Shown here: in pieces, positions 1 through 11,079 of the stretch
Layout: each line of letters begins with the position of its first letter
Numbering within the stretch: the stretch's first letter is position 1
NCBI GenBank assembly: GCA_036936605.1
Contig: JAUPFV010000005.1
Span: 190,276,958-190,340,957, forward strand
Length of the DNA: 64,000 bases
From: Limnanthes douglasii subsp. nivea
Taxonomy: Eukaryota > Streptophyta > Magnoliopsida > Brassicales > Limnanthaceae
Reading direction: 5' to 3'
Program-made: the position numbers and the translations under genes
Notes under the pieces: model-generated
Told to the model about the DNA's origin: nothing
The model's input: the letters and a program-made list of their open reading frames with translations, nothing else
Database searches by the model: none

Positions 1-545
1 AAATACATTAAACTCACATATTCTTTAGTTTTTGTACGAAGAACTCACATGGTTGTATTGCGTTAAAAGATACGAAGAACTCGCGTTGTTGGATTACAAC
101 GAAGAACTCTCATGTTTAATATTCAATAAACTCGCATGGTGAAAAATGTACAAAGCACTTATGGTTGGAAACATAATGTACATAACTTTCATGGTTAAAA
201 ATGTACAAAACTCTCATGTTTGGAATCATAAAAATATAATAAAGAACTCTCACGGTTGGATTATATTGAAGAACTCTCACCGTTGGATTAAAATGAATAA
301 TTCATGTCTAATATTCAATAAACTCACATGGCTAAAAATGTACAACACTGTTATGATTGAACTCTCATGGTTAAAATCGAATGATTTAATATACTAGAAT
401 TCAGAGGGTCAGATTACAATGAAGATCTATCATATTTAATACTCAATAAACTCGCATGGTTAAAAATGTACATATTTCTCATCGTTGGAAACATAATGTG
501 CAAAACAATGTATGGGTTATAGAAGTAAAAATGTATAGGCTTTGC
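1..545. repeat. Tandem-repeat array, left copy (right part only)
   Basis: A degenerate array built on the core AACTCNCAYGGTTNRA, recurring every 25-40 bases and assembled into longer units of roughly 150 bases. Recurrent spacers include TTTAATATTCAATAAACTCG and TTAAAAATGTACA. The first bases of the window match 35359 onward almost base for base, so both arrays share the same left end and orientation. The array decays after about 545. The short open frame across 146-397 is only a by-product of the repeat. Confidence 0.85.
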
Positions 546-3340
546 AAAACCAATCTCGCATAAAAATATATTTAAACTAATATTAAATTACTATTAGTTA
601 TTTTAAGATGTAGTTAAGTCAAAAATACTAACAAAAAGAAAACAAGTTGTCAAAGATTTAGTTGTACTTATATCTCTTTAAAAACCTAATTTTTATTACA
701 TGGTTGCTTCAATAAGTTTTTATGCTAAAGGTTTCTCAGAAATTAATTGCATATGCAATAATTGAAAGACTAATAAACTCAGTGAGAAGATGTTGCATGA
801 TCGAACCCGAGAAGGTAATTGGTTGTGTACCAATATTTGTGGTTAGTATAATACAAACGTTAAAAAAATAAATTTGAGTTAATTCCAAGTAATGCGTAAA
901 AAACTGTTTATTTAATGTATATTTATTTTTTCTTGAACAAACTTTTTATAAATTATATGAACAACATACACATCACATGTTATACCAAGATTTTTCAGAT
1001 GGTTCTTTATAAAAAAAGAATAAGATGGTTTATATATTTAAAAACCTTAAAAGTTATTATATAAGTTTCAAGTAGCTAACATACGATGTATAAATTATTT
1101 AAGAATAAATTTCATAAATCATTTACATACAACGTACATAACATGTTTCAACTACGGTTGTGCAATATTTTTAATAGCATGTTACGAAACAGATTTAAGC
1201 ATAGATTTCGCAAGACTTTTTTTCAAGTTTAATTAATTTAATTTTCATAAGTTTGTTATAAATACAGGTTTTGCTAGAGATCTAAAGATTAGTGATTTCA
1301 AAAGAGTGGAATTTATAAGTTAAGAGAGATCATATGAAGATGGTACGGACATAATATAACAACAAGAAGTTCAATAAAAATAACAAGGAAAAGAATGAAA
1401 AAGCTGACTGAAATATAACATGGTAGATCCACAAGGATAATAATAAGAAGAATGGTTATAATATGGCATGAAAATATTTGAAAAATAAATAAAAAGATGT
1501 GAAAGTTGACTTGAAATTAAAAATGAAACAAAAAATAAATTATTATCGATGATGTAAAGAATTTAATTAAGGCGAATAAATTGAGTATCGTTGATGATAT
1601 ATTTACGTTGTCTTATGTAAAAACAAATTATTTTGTCACTTTCTCAAAAATGTGGAGATAGAAAATAAGAAAGGACTCAACTATAATTCAACATAATTTA
1701 ATTCTTAATCTAATTGGTTCACTTGCACTGTGTATTATTATTATTGATTTTATGTGTTGTTTAGGTTATTTTGAAAGTGCATATATTAAATGTTGTACTA
1801 TGTTTGTGAATATCTATATTTAGTGTTGTTCGAGTCATTTCACAATTTTATAAGTTAATGATTTTCCATTTAATTTGGTAAATTTTTTATCTACATGTTA
1901 TTGATGCATACATCCACATCTCTATAGAACACTATAAATTTTCAAATTTTTCTAAGTTAAACTATATAGCGAGTCATGCGATGGTAGGTTGAAATATTAT
2001 ATAAAAATTGATTTATACTTTTCTTAATAAACAATTTACCCTATTTTAGGTGTCGTTTTACAAGATATAAAGCACAAGTATGTAATGGATGATTGTACTT
2101 TAGTTATCATGATTTGGACAATAGTATTAACAACAACTAAAACCCTCCAACGTGATTTGAAACTAGCCTAACAAGGAATAAAGTTAAGGACATGATATGG
2201 ATTTCCAATATAACACTTTTGTATTTTTTTTGTATTTTGAGAGAGAATAAATTAATAATATTTTTGGAAACAAACTTGACTTTATAATACAAATATGTTA
2301 TCAAAAAATAAATGGATGGTAGCAAAACTATATATACGAAGCTGAAAAAACATCCAACAATAAAAAAAATGATCTGTTGATTGTCAGATTTTTATGTCAT
2401 TATACAAGGTAAGATTTCAGAAACCACTAAGAACACTAAGAAAATTTAATTTCAATTTATTAAACATAAAATTTTATAAGAAATATATTTAATCTTTTAC
2501 AGTGAAAAATAAATTTTAGATTTCACAAGTAATAAGTTAGTTAATGTTTCTCGAACTAAAAATTGTTCATACTCTACAAGTACAAATACTTAAAATATTG
2601 CAAATCAAATTACAAATAACTTATGTAATAATCAATCAGGTTAGTTATCTTTTGCATCTCTAAATGCATATGTCTTCTGGTCTAACGATAAAATGATTTA
2701 TCTTCTAGTATCATTTGGAGAATTACTTCAAAATGAATATCATTAATAGTATCCTAAAAACTATTACCATAACTAGTGATTCCAGCTCAATTCACCTTCC
2801 TTGTACATATTCTCTTATAGGCAAAGTGAAAGGCGGATCCATCCCGGCACTACCATAATATTTATAAAATGTTTAAAATAAAACATTCAAATAAACCAAA
2901 AAATATTATGTGCCATGGTGTTTTGAACCTCTGTGCTTGCCATTGTAAAATAATTATATTTGAGTTCATTAAAAGTAATGAAATAATTATCTTGGATCTA
3001 CCTCAAGTTTCAATCTTATTTTTAAATTTACAGCATAGATAAAACAGTATGGTGGCAGAAGAATTAGTATTCATCGATAAATTAGGATAAATAGAAAAAT
3101 GTTAAGACATGTGTTTCGTCACGCGATATGTTTGTATCACAAGTTATATATTATTCAAATATTTATATTTGTGAGATAATAGAAAATAAGATTTTTAGAA
3201 AATATATTTCATAAATATAATCAAATAAATCATGTTTATTTTGTAAGTGATGATAGTTTGCATATAATACCAAACTACATGTTTTGCAACTACACAATTA
3301 TTTCACAAATAATAGGTTTTGCTAATAATTATATTGTAAA
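546..3340. other. AT-rich intergenic DNA, no gene seen
   Basis: About 2.8 kb of very AT-rich sequence with stops in all frames. I see no conserved protein motif, RNA gene or clear terminal repeats. Old, unrecognisable transposon debris is likely but cannot be shown from this window. Confidence 0.6.
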
Positions 3341-3479
3341 CGATATTATTACAATAGTTCCAAAATCAAATATTATAGTTGATGAGGGATAAAACTTTCA
3401 TAGTCAAACTAAAGCTAAAAATAGGCCTTTGATCACAAGACATCTGATTCCGAGCTAACTATAGGCTTAAATCATAACA

Positions 3480-3868
3480 CATCAGAACCTCAATTAGTTT
3501 AGGGTTTAAATATTAACTTAGTCATACCTTATTCAATAAATTGTTCAACTAATTATGTTTGGTCAAATATATGTATACTTAGTTAGTTATGATAAGGATA
3601 TAAAATATTGAAGACCCTAATGTAATAAATAAAATCTTATATGAAATAGATTTAGAGTCTTATATGAAGATAAATGACTAGCATGTAATTAAACATTTTA
3701 TGTAACTTATTCAGTAATACCTAAGTCTTGACGTCTATATATAATGGCCACTGTTGAAGTTAATAAAGAGGATACTTTCATTGGTAAACTCTTTTCTTCT
3801 ATTTTACTTTCTCTCTTTAAATTCAACCTCATTTTCTCTCTCTCTAGAACCAGATTTAATCCACACCA
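3480..3868 (+). repeat. Probable 5' LTR end of element A
   Basis: The stretch before the primer site looks like the end of an LTR: a TATA-like CTATATATAATGG near 3736, a pyrimidine-rich leader, and an end in CACACCA two bases before the primer site. No partner LTR was found to confirm it, and the left limit is a guess. Confidence 0.4.
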
Positions 3869-3870
3869 AA

Positions 3871-3888
3871 TTGGCGACCATAGTGGGA
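3871..3888 (+). other. Primer-binding site of element A
   Basis: TTGGCGACCATAGTGGGA resembles the TGGCGAC-N-ACTGGGGA type of primer site known from Tat/Ogre elements. It sits immediately after the putative LTR end and upstream of gag, as expected. Confidence 0.6.
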
Positions 3889-4079
3889 GTTGATTGATTA
3901 GTAACTTGATTTTGTGATTAGAAACCAGAAGAAATTGATTTCTTGATTCATTTTAGTTGTTCTTAATGGATTATGTGAAGCTGTTTTGGATCGAGAATGG
4001 AACCAAGCAATGAAAACGATCATTTGGTTTGAAAGGCAGTTGAGACGCGAAAATTTGATTTGCAAAGAGGAGAAATTAA

Positions 4080-5110
4080 GGAAGATGAGACAATTTCAGC
4101 TCGTCAGACTCGTGCAAACATTGAAACGTGAATGAACCAGTTACTGGATAAAATCATGGATCTAAATGAGAAGTATGATCAAATAGAGCAAGATATTCAA
4201 TCAACTAGACTGAAATCTAATGTAAGATAAATATATGAGAAGAATGATGTGGACAACCACTTAGATCTTGTACAGCTTGCCAGGTTCGAAATGAGCATAG
4301 GAAAACACATTTTGAATCTATTAAAGAGCGTTATACTTCATGAAAAGAGAAAAAAACAAACATAGGTATATTACATCTAGTGACGATGAATTGAATAGTT
4401 TGACATCTGAGTATAATAGATGTTGAGGATCTTTGAAAAAAGAAAAAAATGCGGTCTCAAAAGTCACAAAAAGAATATCAATTAAGAAAATATAACGTGT
4501 TTCGTTGTTTGAGGGAAGCAGAGTGGTTTAAAGAGAATACGTCAAATCAATACACATGAATAGATGATCGGAATTTGTATGCTGTCATGGGAACATGGGA
4601 TGATAATCAGTATGTTCAAGGAGTTCACTAGAGAAATTCTCCCTTGACAACTAAGATAAGCTATATGACTCTTCCAAAGTGGTTTGATATCTCTAAGATG
4701 GAAAAGTTTGATGGGATGCAAGATCCCGATGACCACATCGAAAAGTTTAAGAACTACATGATGAACTTCTAAGATGATGATAGGATAGTGTGCAGAGCTT
4801 TCTCTGAAACGTTTAAGGGTACCACTTTGAAATGGTACAACAGGATTCTGAAGGGATCATTTTCTTACTTCTGATATTTTTATCTCCGACGATTATTTGT
4901 GGGAAATAAAGAGATGCGAGCAAATTGAGACACAATAATACAATTCAAGAAAGCTATGTGAAGTAAAGAGCTTTGTTTTTTGGAGCTTTGATGGCTCAAG
5001 TCTAGGATCAACTTAAAGTGGAGGAATGCACTAGAGTTCGAAGAGTGGTTGGACCCAGTCAAAAAAGTTCAGGGCAGGTGTCAAATAGTCAGAGGCATTC
5101 TTCGAACTTG
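4080..5110 (+). pseudogene. gag remnant of element A
   Basis: Around 4675-4870 the plus strand reads as a retrotransposon gag core: KWFDISKMEKFDGMQDPDDH, then FKNYMMNF, and after a stop, a stretch ending GTTLKWYNRILKGSF. Upstream is a helical, charged segment with stops (about 4080-4230). Gag would form the virus-like particle. Multiple in-frame stops and shifts make it non-functional. The minus-strand ORFs over this stretch are shadows. Confidence 0.75.
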
Positions 5111-5538
5111 ACCCAACCATCATGTCCGAGGAAAAAAAATATTTTTCCTCGTTGAACTGGAGGGTACCCGACTCAGGCTACATATTATCAATTTCAAAGA
5201 CCGAGACCAAAATCAGTAGATAGGCCAAAATATTATGATGGTTCGATAGAAAATGTTCCTACAATTTATCGAAAGGCAAAGGGATATGTGAGTTTTAAAA
5301 ATTCTTCTCTTATGAATATACCCAAGGAAGAGCATAATAAGAGGTTCTGTAAATATCATAATATCATAATGACATAGGAAATGATATTGTAGACTGTATA
5401 GCTTTGAAAAAAGGAGGTGCAAACTTTAATTAAAAATTGCAAATTAACAGCTTATATAAAAGGTCATAACAGTGGATCAAAGGTTTCTGTTGCATCAAAT
5501 TCACAGGCAGGAATTCAAATTCAAATGAAGGAAATTTA

Positions 5539-6260
5539 ATGATTTTGGATCCTAAGTTCAATAATTTTGATATTGCTTCGGAATATTTGGACATAGATCT
5601 CGATCGATTGATTTTGATGGTTGTGGATGAGTCGGTGAAACGAAGACGAGTTCGAGGTTTATGTGAATACTTTGAGTCATTGGTAATTTTCGAAGGAGAT
5701 AACATGATTGGTAAGACTATTAGCACCAGAAAGAGGCATGTGGTGAGTTTAGCTACTCAAATAGAAGGAGGGATGTCAAATCATTTGTATGGTAAGAAAG
5801 ATGTTCCCTTTATTCCTTTTTATGAGGATGATTTGAGAGGCACTGTATGTCTTAACAAAGATGCATTAGTTATTGGAGCAAAAGTAACTGATATAGAAAT
5901 CTGACGCAATTGGATAGATATAGGAAGCTCTGTCAATGTTCTATTCAAGTCAACATACGATGGGATACGTAATCCTCATTGAATTTGTTAATCAGACCGT
6001 ACTACAATTGGGTTTACATGTGTGACAACCCAGGTCATTGAAGAATTCGATGGTGAAGTTTGTTTGGGAAAAAAGACTTTTAGAAAGAACGTCCAAGCTT
6101 TATTTATGGTGGTGGGTTGTCAGACCAGTTATAATTCTATTTTTGGAAGATATTTGCTTTCGATGATGTATGCAGTTGTGTCTACAATCCACCAATGTTT
6201 GAAGTATATCATCAGAGATCGCGTTGGGGTTGACCAAAGTGATCCAGAAGGTAGCTAGAG
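5539..6260 (+). pseudogene. Aspartic protease region of element A
   Basis: A 121-codon open stretch (5539-5904) ends ALVIGAKVTDIEI, stop, and then RNWIDIGSSVNVLF, the position of the retropepsin active site (usually D-T/S-G-S-S). A second open stretch at 6022-6258 ends with FGRYLLSMMYAVVSTIHQ, the FGRPLL block near the protease C-terminus, followed by CLKYIIRDRVGV. The enzyme would cleave the polyprotein. The stop just before the catalytic Asp and the D-I-G change indicate a dead copy. Confidence 0.8.
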
Positions 6261-6429
6261 AATGTTATGCAACGGCTCTTCGAATCTGAAGTTCAAGCAG
6301 TGAAGATCGAATGGCTAAATAACAATGAGGGGGGTAGACCTCAGAAACACAAGAGGGGGTTCATGATCCGAGGGAAACCCCGGGTTATTTAACGATAATT
6401 GAACGCATAAAATAGTATTCTTTTCTTGA

Positions 6430-6791
6430 TGGGAATGTACTTCGAATAGGAACATTACTAACCTCAGCTTTACGTAAGCAGTTGTTACAATTTTTGTCTG
6501 ATAGTTTAGATGTTTTCGCTTGGAAAACAGAATATGTGTTAAGGGTCCCAATTGAGGTGATATGTCACATCTGAGCTATAAATCCGAAGATCAAACCTGT
6601 TATCTAAAACAGACATGTTTTTTCTTTTGAAAAATAACAGGGTTATTGTGAATCAGGTGGATCGTTTAATTAGGGTTGGACATATAAGGGAGGCACAATA
6701 TCCTTTACGGACAGCAAACCCAGTGGTGGTTAAAACGAATAATGGAAAATGGAAAATGTATGTTGACTTCACAGATTTGAATCTAGCTTAC
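6430..6791 (+). pseudogene. Reverse transcriptase of element A, N-terminal part
   Basis: The frame reads SDSLDVFAWKTEY, then VNQVDRLIRVGHIREAQYPL, then NGKWKMYVDFTDLNLAY. This matches the start of Ty3/gypsy RT (DVFAW, then NGKWRMCVDYTDLNKAC in relatives). The coding sequence stops at 6791, where another retrotransposon has inserted, and resumes in register at 9987 with PKDPFFAPQID. Frameshifts and stops lie upstream as well. Confidence 0.88.
6787..6791. repeat. Left target-site duplication (CTTAC) of nested element
   Basis: CTTAC lies directly before the left LTR, which begins TGATTCAG, and the same five bases follow the right LTR at 9987-9991. Removing the insertion with one CTTAC restores the RT frame as NLAY-PKDP. 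Confidence 0.93.
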
Positions 6792-7165
6792 TGATTCAGA
6801 GTGAAACACAAAAGAAGCTAGATAGAGGGATAAACCCTAATTTTATTAATCAAAACAACTCCCCAAACAATGTAAAGAAGATATGTTTATATAAGGTTTC
6901 AATTGAAACCCTAAAACTAAAATAAGAAAATTACTAAAATATTCTAAAGTATTAAAAACTCGAAATAAGCTGATAGATGAGCCCAAATGCCTAAAAAGCC
7001 GATATGTCACAAGCAAAGATGGTGTCTTGCACTCGTGGCGTCGTTTCCTTCGAAACAAGGTGCTGTGGGTTAAAATCAGACATCGGAGCTCCAAACTGTC
7101 AATTCACCGCATTCTTCGGGTGATCGCCAGTCTTCATATATTTCAGCGCTAAACTGTCTGCATCA
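6792..7165 (-). repeat. 3' LTR of nested element (374 bp)
   Basis: Starts TGATTCAGAG and ends CTGTCTGCATCA on the plus strand. By hand alignment it differs from the partner LTR at about a dozen positions, including one indel (about 97% identity). The polyprotein stop codon (7099-7101) lies inside this LTR, so its first 67 bases in element orientation are coding. Confidence 0.95.
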
Positions 7166-9582
7166 TTCCCGCCGGGGTCGAGAAGATTCGTCCTCGAATC
7201 AGAACCAGTCTCCTCGTCAGAAGAGTCACCTGCATAAGGAATCAAATGCTTAACATTAAAGACATTAGACGTACGAACATGGCTAGGAAAACGCAGTCGA
7301 TAAGCATTCAGGTTGATCCGCTCCACAATCTCCACCGGGCCAATCTTCCGGGCGGCCAGTTTGTTGTACTCACTAGTAGGGTACCGATTTTTGGTTAAAA
7401 CTGCCCACACATAGTCACCAACTTTGAACTGAACAGGACGACGATGAGAATCCGCCTGAGACTTATACTTGGCGGTGCTCAAGACAAGCTGATCGTAAGT
7501 CGTCTGGTGGGTTCGGCGAATCTGCGATACAAGCTCCTCAGAAGTTGTGTGAACACGAATTTTATTGGGGAGGGCGAGCAAGTCGACAGGACCCTGGGGC
7601 ACAACACCATACATCACCTGGAAAGGACAAAGACCCGCCGAGCGGTGAAGGGCATGATTGTGGGCAAACTCTGCCTGCGGTAGGCGCTCATCCCATGCCT
7701 TCAGGTGATCTCCAACCAGGCTGCGCAACAAGTTACCGAGGGAACGATTAACCACTTGTGTCAGACCATCATCCTGGGGGTGGTAGGTACTACTGAAACT
7801 GAGCTGCATATTCACCATGCGCCATAAACTACGCCAGAAATGACTCACAAACCTGGTGTCACGGTCAGAAACAGGAAACACATCTGTAAACACATCAGTT
7901 CCAACAGGGCTAGCAATATGAAACACATCGTCAAACACATCAGTCACAACAGAGCTAGCAATGGGAAACACATCTGCAAACACATCAGTCCCAACAGGGC
8001 TAGCAACGGGAAACACATTTGCAAACACATCAGTCCCAACATGGCTAGCAATAGGAAACACCTCTGCAAACATATCAGTCCCAACAGGGCTAGCAATAGG
8101 AAACACATCTGCAACCACATTAGTCACAACAGGGCTAGCAACGGGAAACACATCTGCAAACACATGAGTCCCAACAGGGCTAACAACAGGAAGCACATTT
8201 GCAAACACATCAGTCCCAACAGGGCTAGCAACGGGAAACACATCTGCAAATACATCAGTCCCAACATGGCTAGCAATAGGAAACACCTCTGCAAACACAT
8301 CAGTCCTTACAGGGCTAGCAATAGGAAACAAATCCGCAAACACATTAGTCACAGCAGGGCTAGTAACGGGAAACACATCTGCAAACACATCAGTCCCAAC
8401 AGGGCTAACAACAGGAAGCACATCTGCAAACACATCAGTCCCAACAGGGCTAGCAACAGGAAACACATCATTCCGCAGCCAGTCACTCTGATCAGGATCA
8501 CGAGGGGAAAGAAAACTGCGTCGTACCATCAGAACTGCACCAACATCACCTGTCACAACCTCCCTCATAACCTTCGCCATATCATCATCATATGTATCAA
8601 ACTTTGGGAGACCATCAGGAACAATGGGGGCCGGTTCAAATTCTTCGAGAGAGAAAAGACCCCTAGCACCCGCAGCATTCAGACATTCTACCTGACATTG
8701 CCTTAATTCTCCACAGTCAAAGCAACGTAAATTACCACCAGAACGGTTGGTCGCACCAATGGGAACAATGTGAACGGTTGGACATGGAACTAGTTTGGAC
8801 GCCGAAGTCCGTGAAGGAACACCAGTCCGTACGCCAATCTAGGTCCGGCGAGCCAACTGTTTTTCTGCCTGGAGGGCACGCCGATGGGCTTCGGAAACAA
8901 AGCACGAGTCGAACATGTTCAACACATCTTGAAGCTGAAGACGCAACCCACCAATATAACGGGATACCCGCTGATGCGGCGACTCGTTCACATCTGTACG
9001 AGCCAGCAGCTGATAGAATTCTTTTGTATACTCGTCCACAGATCGTGGTCCTCGATGAAGATTCTGGAGTCGCTGGAATAGTTCCCGCTCGAAGTTGTAA
9101 GGTAGGAAAGCCTTGCGGATTTTTTTTTTGAACTTTTCCCAACTGCGGACTTTCTCCTTGCCTTCACGCTCACGGGTCTTCTTCACTTGCTGCCACCAAG
9201 CCTGTGCCCTGCCGCGTAGGTGGATGGTGACCAACGCGACCCTTCTCTCCTTAGTAACTTCCTTGAAGTCCAGCACTTCCTAAACCTGGGATAACCAATC
9301 AACAAGCGCCTCTGCCTTAAGGCTACCATCAAAGTCCGGGATGTCTACCTTAAATCCAAGCTCCTAGCGGCGGTCGTGATAAGTATTCTGTTCTAACCCC
9401 TCCCCAAAAGGGTTATCGATACCTTCAACCTCCGTTCGTTGTTGCCTGGCGTTAAGATCAGCCACCTGACGGGTAAGATCAGCCACTTGACGGTGTAGGT
9501 CAGCATCTTCACGATCACCGAAATCACTTGCATCTCTAGCCACTGCAGCGCCACCGCGACCTCTGGTTCTTCCTCGCACCAT
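7099..9582 (-). pseudogene. gag-minisatellite-integrase fusion polyprotein of nested element
   Basis: One minus-strand frame of about 827 codons from ATG at 9582, broken only by three TAG stops (about 9364, 9282 and 8839). In order: an Arg/Gly-rich start (MVRGRTRGRGG) and a coiled segment with RQVADLTRQVADLNARQ; the gag core (9276-8839) with RGRAQAWWQQVKK and FYQLLARTDVNES; a zinc-knuckle-like CFDCGELRQCQVEC whose His is replaced; a pre-protease stretch GDVGAVLMVRRSFLSPRD; then, where protease and RT should begin, about fourteen 15-residue repeats. The frame resumes in the integrase catalytic core (SDRDTRFVSHFW, then STYHPQDDGLTQVVNRSLG) and runs through the integrase C-terminal domain (FKVGDYVWAVL, then RKIGPVEIVERIN) to a stop in the LTR. 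The stretch from ATG 8580 to 7099 is fully open (493 aa). It cannot be catalytically competent. Confidence 0.93.
7870..8469 (-). repeat. 45-bp coding minisatellite with 225-bp higher order
   Basis: About fourteen tandem 45-bp units encode variants of the 15-mer DVFADVFPVASPVGT. Unit types recur with a period of five: variants with PVVSPVGT, then VT-N junctions, then EVFPIASHVGT come round again, so units 2-6 match units 7-11. This indicates a 225-bp block duplication after the single units arose. The unit length is a multiple of three, so the frame stays open. The plus-strand open frame across the same bases is a shadow. Confidence 0.93.
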
Positions 9583-9598
9583 CTCGCAGAACTGCTTG

Positions 9599-9612
9599 TG
9601 TCTGATACCAAT
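9599..9612 (-). other. Primer-binding site of nested element (tRNA-iMet type)
   Basis: On the minus strand TGGTATCAGA (complement of 9601-9610) follows the 5' LTR by a few bases. TGGTATCAGAGC is the usual iMet primer site of plant LTR elements; here the last two bases differ. Confidence 0.8.
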
Positions 9613-9613
9613 A

Positions 9614-9986
9614 TGATTCAGAGTGAAACGAAAAAGAAGCTAGATAGAGGGATAAACCCTAATTTTATTAATCAAAACACCTCCCCAAACAATGTAAAGA
9701 AGATATGTTTATATAAGGTTTCAATTGAAACCCTAAAACTAAAATAAGAAAATTACTAAAATGTTCTAAAGTATTAAAAACTCGAAATAAGCTGATAGAT
9801 GAGCCCAAATGCATAAAAAGCCCATATGTCACAAGCAAAGTTGGTGACTTGCACTCGTGGCGTCGTTTCATCGAAACAAGGTGTTGTGGGTCAAAATCAG
9901 ACATCGGAGCTCCAAACTGTCAATTCACCGCATTCTTCGGGTGATCGCCAGTCTTCATATATTTCAGCGCTAAACTGTCTGCATCA
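9614..9986 (-). repeat. 5' LTR of nested element (373 bp)
   Basis: Begins TGATTCAGAG and ends GCATCA on the plus strand, followed by the CTTAC duplication at 9987-9991. The primer site and gag start lie directly inward, so this is the upstream LTR of the minus-strand element. Confidence 0.95.
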
Positions 9987-10500
9987 CTTACCCTAAAGAT
10001 CCATTTTTTGCTCCTCAAATAGATTAGCTGATTGATTCAACTTCTGGAAATAAATTTTTTCTTTAAAGGATTCTTTGGCAGGTTATAACCAGATTCAAAA
10101 GGATCAAGAGAGTACCACATTCATCACTGATCGAGGCTGGAATTGTTATAGGGTTATGCCTTCGGATTGAAGAATACTGGAACAACGTATCAAAGGTTAA
10201 TGAATAAAACCTTCGTTTCTCACATTAAAATAAATATGGTGGTGTATATTGATGACATGTTGGTGAAGACTTTAGCATATGATGTATACTTGGAGGATTT
10301 AGAGGAGACTTTTTTTAATTTAAAAGCTATTAGATTGAAGCAAAAATCCTGAGAAGTGTACCTTTGGAGTTCAATCAGGAACATTTTTGGGGTATGTTAT
10401 AAGTGAAAGGGGGATAAAAGCTGATCCAGAGGAGGAAGGTTAGATGGTCCTAATAGATTTATCAATAACATCACCTTGAACTATTAAGGAACTACAAATT
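9987..10500 (+). pseudogene. Reverse transcriptase of element A, C-terminal part
   Basis: Continues the interrupted RT with PKDPFFAPQID, then, after frameshifts, NTGTTYQRLMNKTF and VVYIDDMLVKT, where YIDD is the RT catalytic motif (open stretch 10167-10352). Later traces include SERGIKADPE-like sequence. Several stops and shifts make it non-functional. Confidence 0.88.
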
Positions 10501-10559
10501 TGGACAACAAGGTTAGATGCTCTTAATAGATTTATTTCAAGGTTTTCTAACTAATATTT

Positions 10560-11050
10560 TCCTTTTTTCAAAGTATTACGAAGGCCAAAGGACTTCAAGT
10601 GGATATCGGAGTGTGAAGTGGCATTTTCAAGCATTAAAGAACTTTTGTCATCAACAGAGATATTGTCTAAGCCTCGAATTTGATAGAAACTCTTTCTATA
10701 CATTGCGGTGTAAAACTTTGATGTGAGTGTTGCGTTGACAAGTGAAGATTAATGAATTTCGAAGCCAGTCTATTATGTCAATAAGAATTTGGTGGAAGCA
10801 GAAAAAATACATTTGAAGCTTAAAAAATTGGCACTAGCTTTAGTGGTGGTTGCTAGGAAGATGCGTCCTATTTTCAAGCTCACACTGTTGTGGTTCAAAC
10901 TTCATTCCCACTTTTTTTTATAACTCCCCGATATTTCTGGTAGGATGACCAAATGGTCAGTAGAGTTGGGAGATTATGATATCATTTTTACTCCTCGAAC
11001 AGTTATCAAGGCTTAGCCTTAACCGATGTTTTTGTTGAATTTCATTTAAG
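10560..11050 (+). pseudogene. RNase H remnant of element A
   Basis: Reading across frames gives KPVYYVNKNLVEAEKIH and LALALVVVARKM, then MTKWSVELGDYDIIFTPR. These are the C-terminal blocks of Ty3/gypsy RNase H and its connection. The fragment is heavily frameshifted. Confidence 0.75.
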
Positions 11051-11079
11051 ACAAGGAGGTCTTGCCAGGAAGTTCAATG

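Larger units (their letters stand above)
6792..9986 (-). mobile_element. Nested Ty3/gypsy element lacking protease-RT-RNase H (CRM-like?)
   Basis: A 3195-bp minus-strand element with LTRs at both ends (TG...CA), a 5-bp target duplication, an iMet primer site and one near-continuous gag-integrase reading frame. It lacks protease, RT, RNase H and the integrase N-terminus, so it could only have moved with enzymes from a helper. A 45-bp minisatellite occupies the deletion. The end of the coding frame inside the 3' LTR is a trait described for CRM-type centromeric chromoviruses; assignment to CRM is an inference. It inserted into the RT gene of element A and is therefore younger. Confidence 0.93.

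Noticed and set aside
146..397. 83-codon open frame in the left tandem array
   Set aside because: Made entirely of repeat units (NSHGW, NSHRW); no start context and no conservation between units.
7840..8706. Plus-strand 288-codon open frame rich in KHISPNRASNGKHICK-type repeats
   Set aside because: It is the reverse complement of the 45-bp coding minisatellite. The minus-strand frame has gag and integrase motifs on both sides, so the plus frame is a by-product of the repeat.
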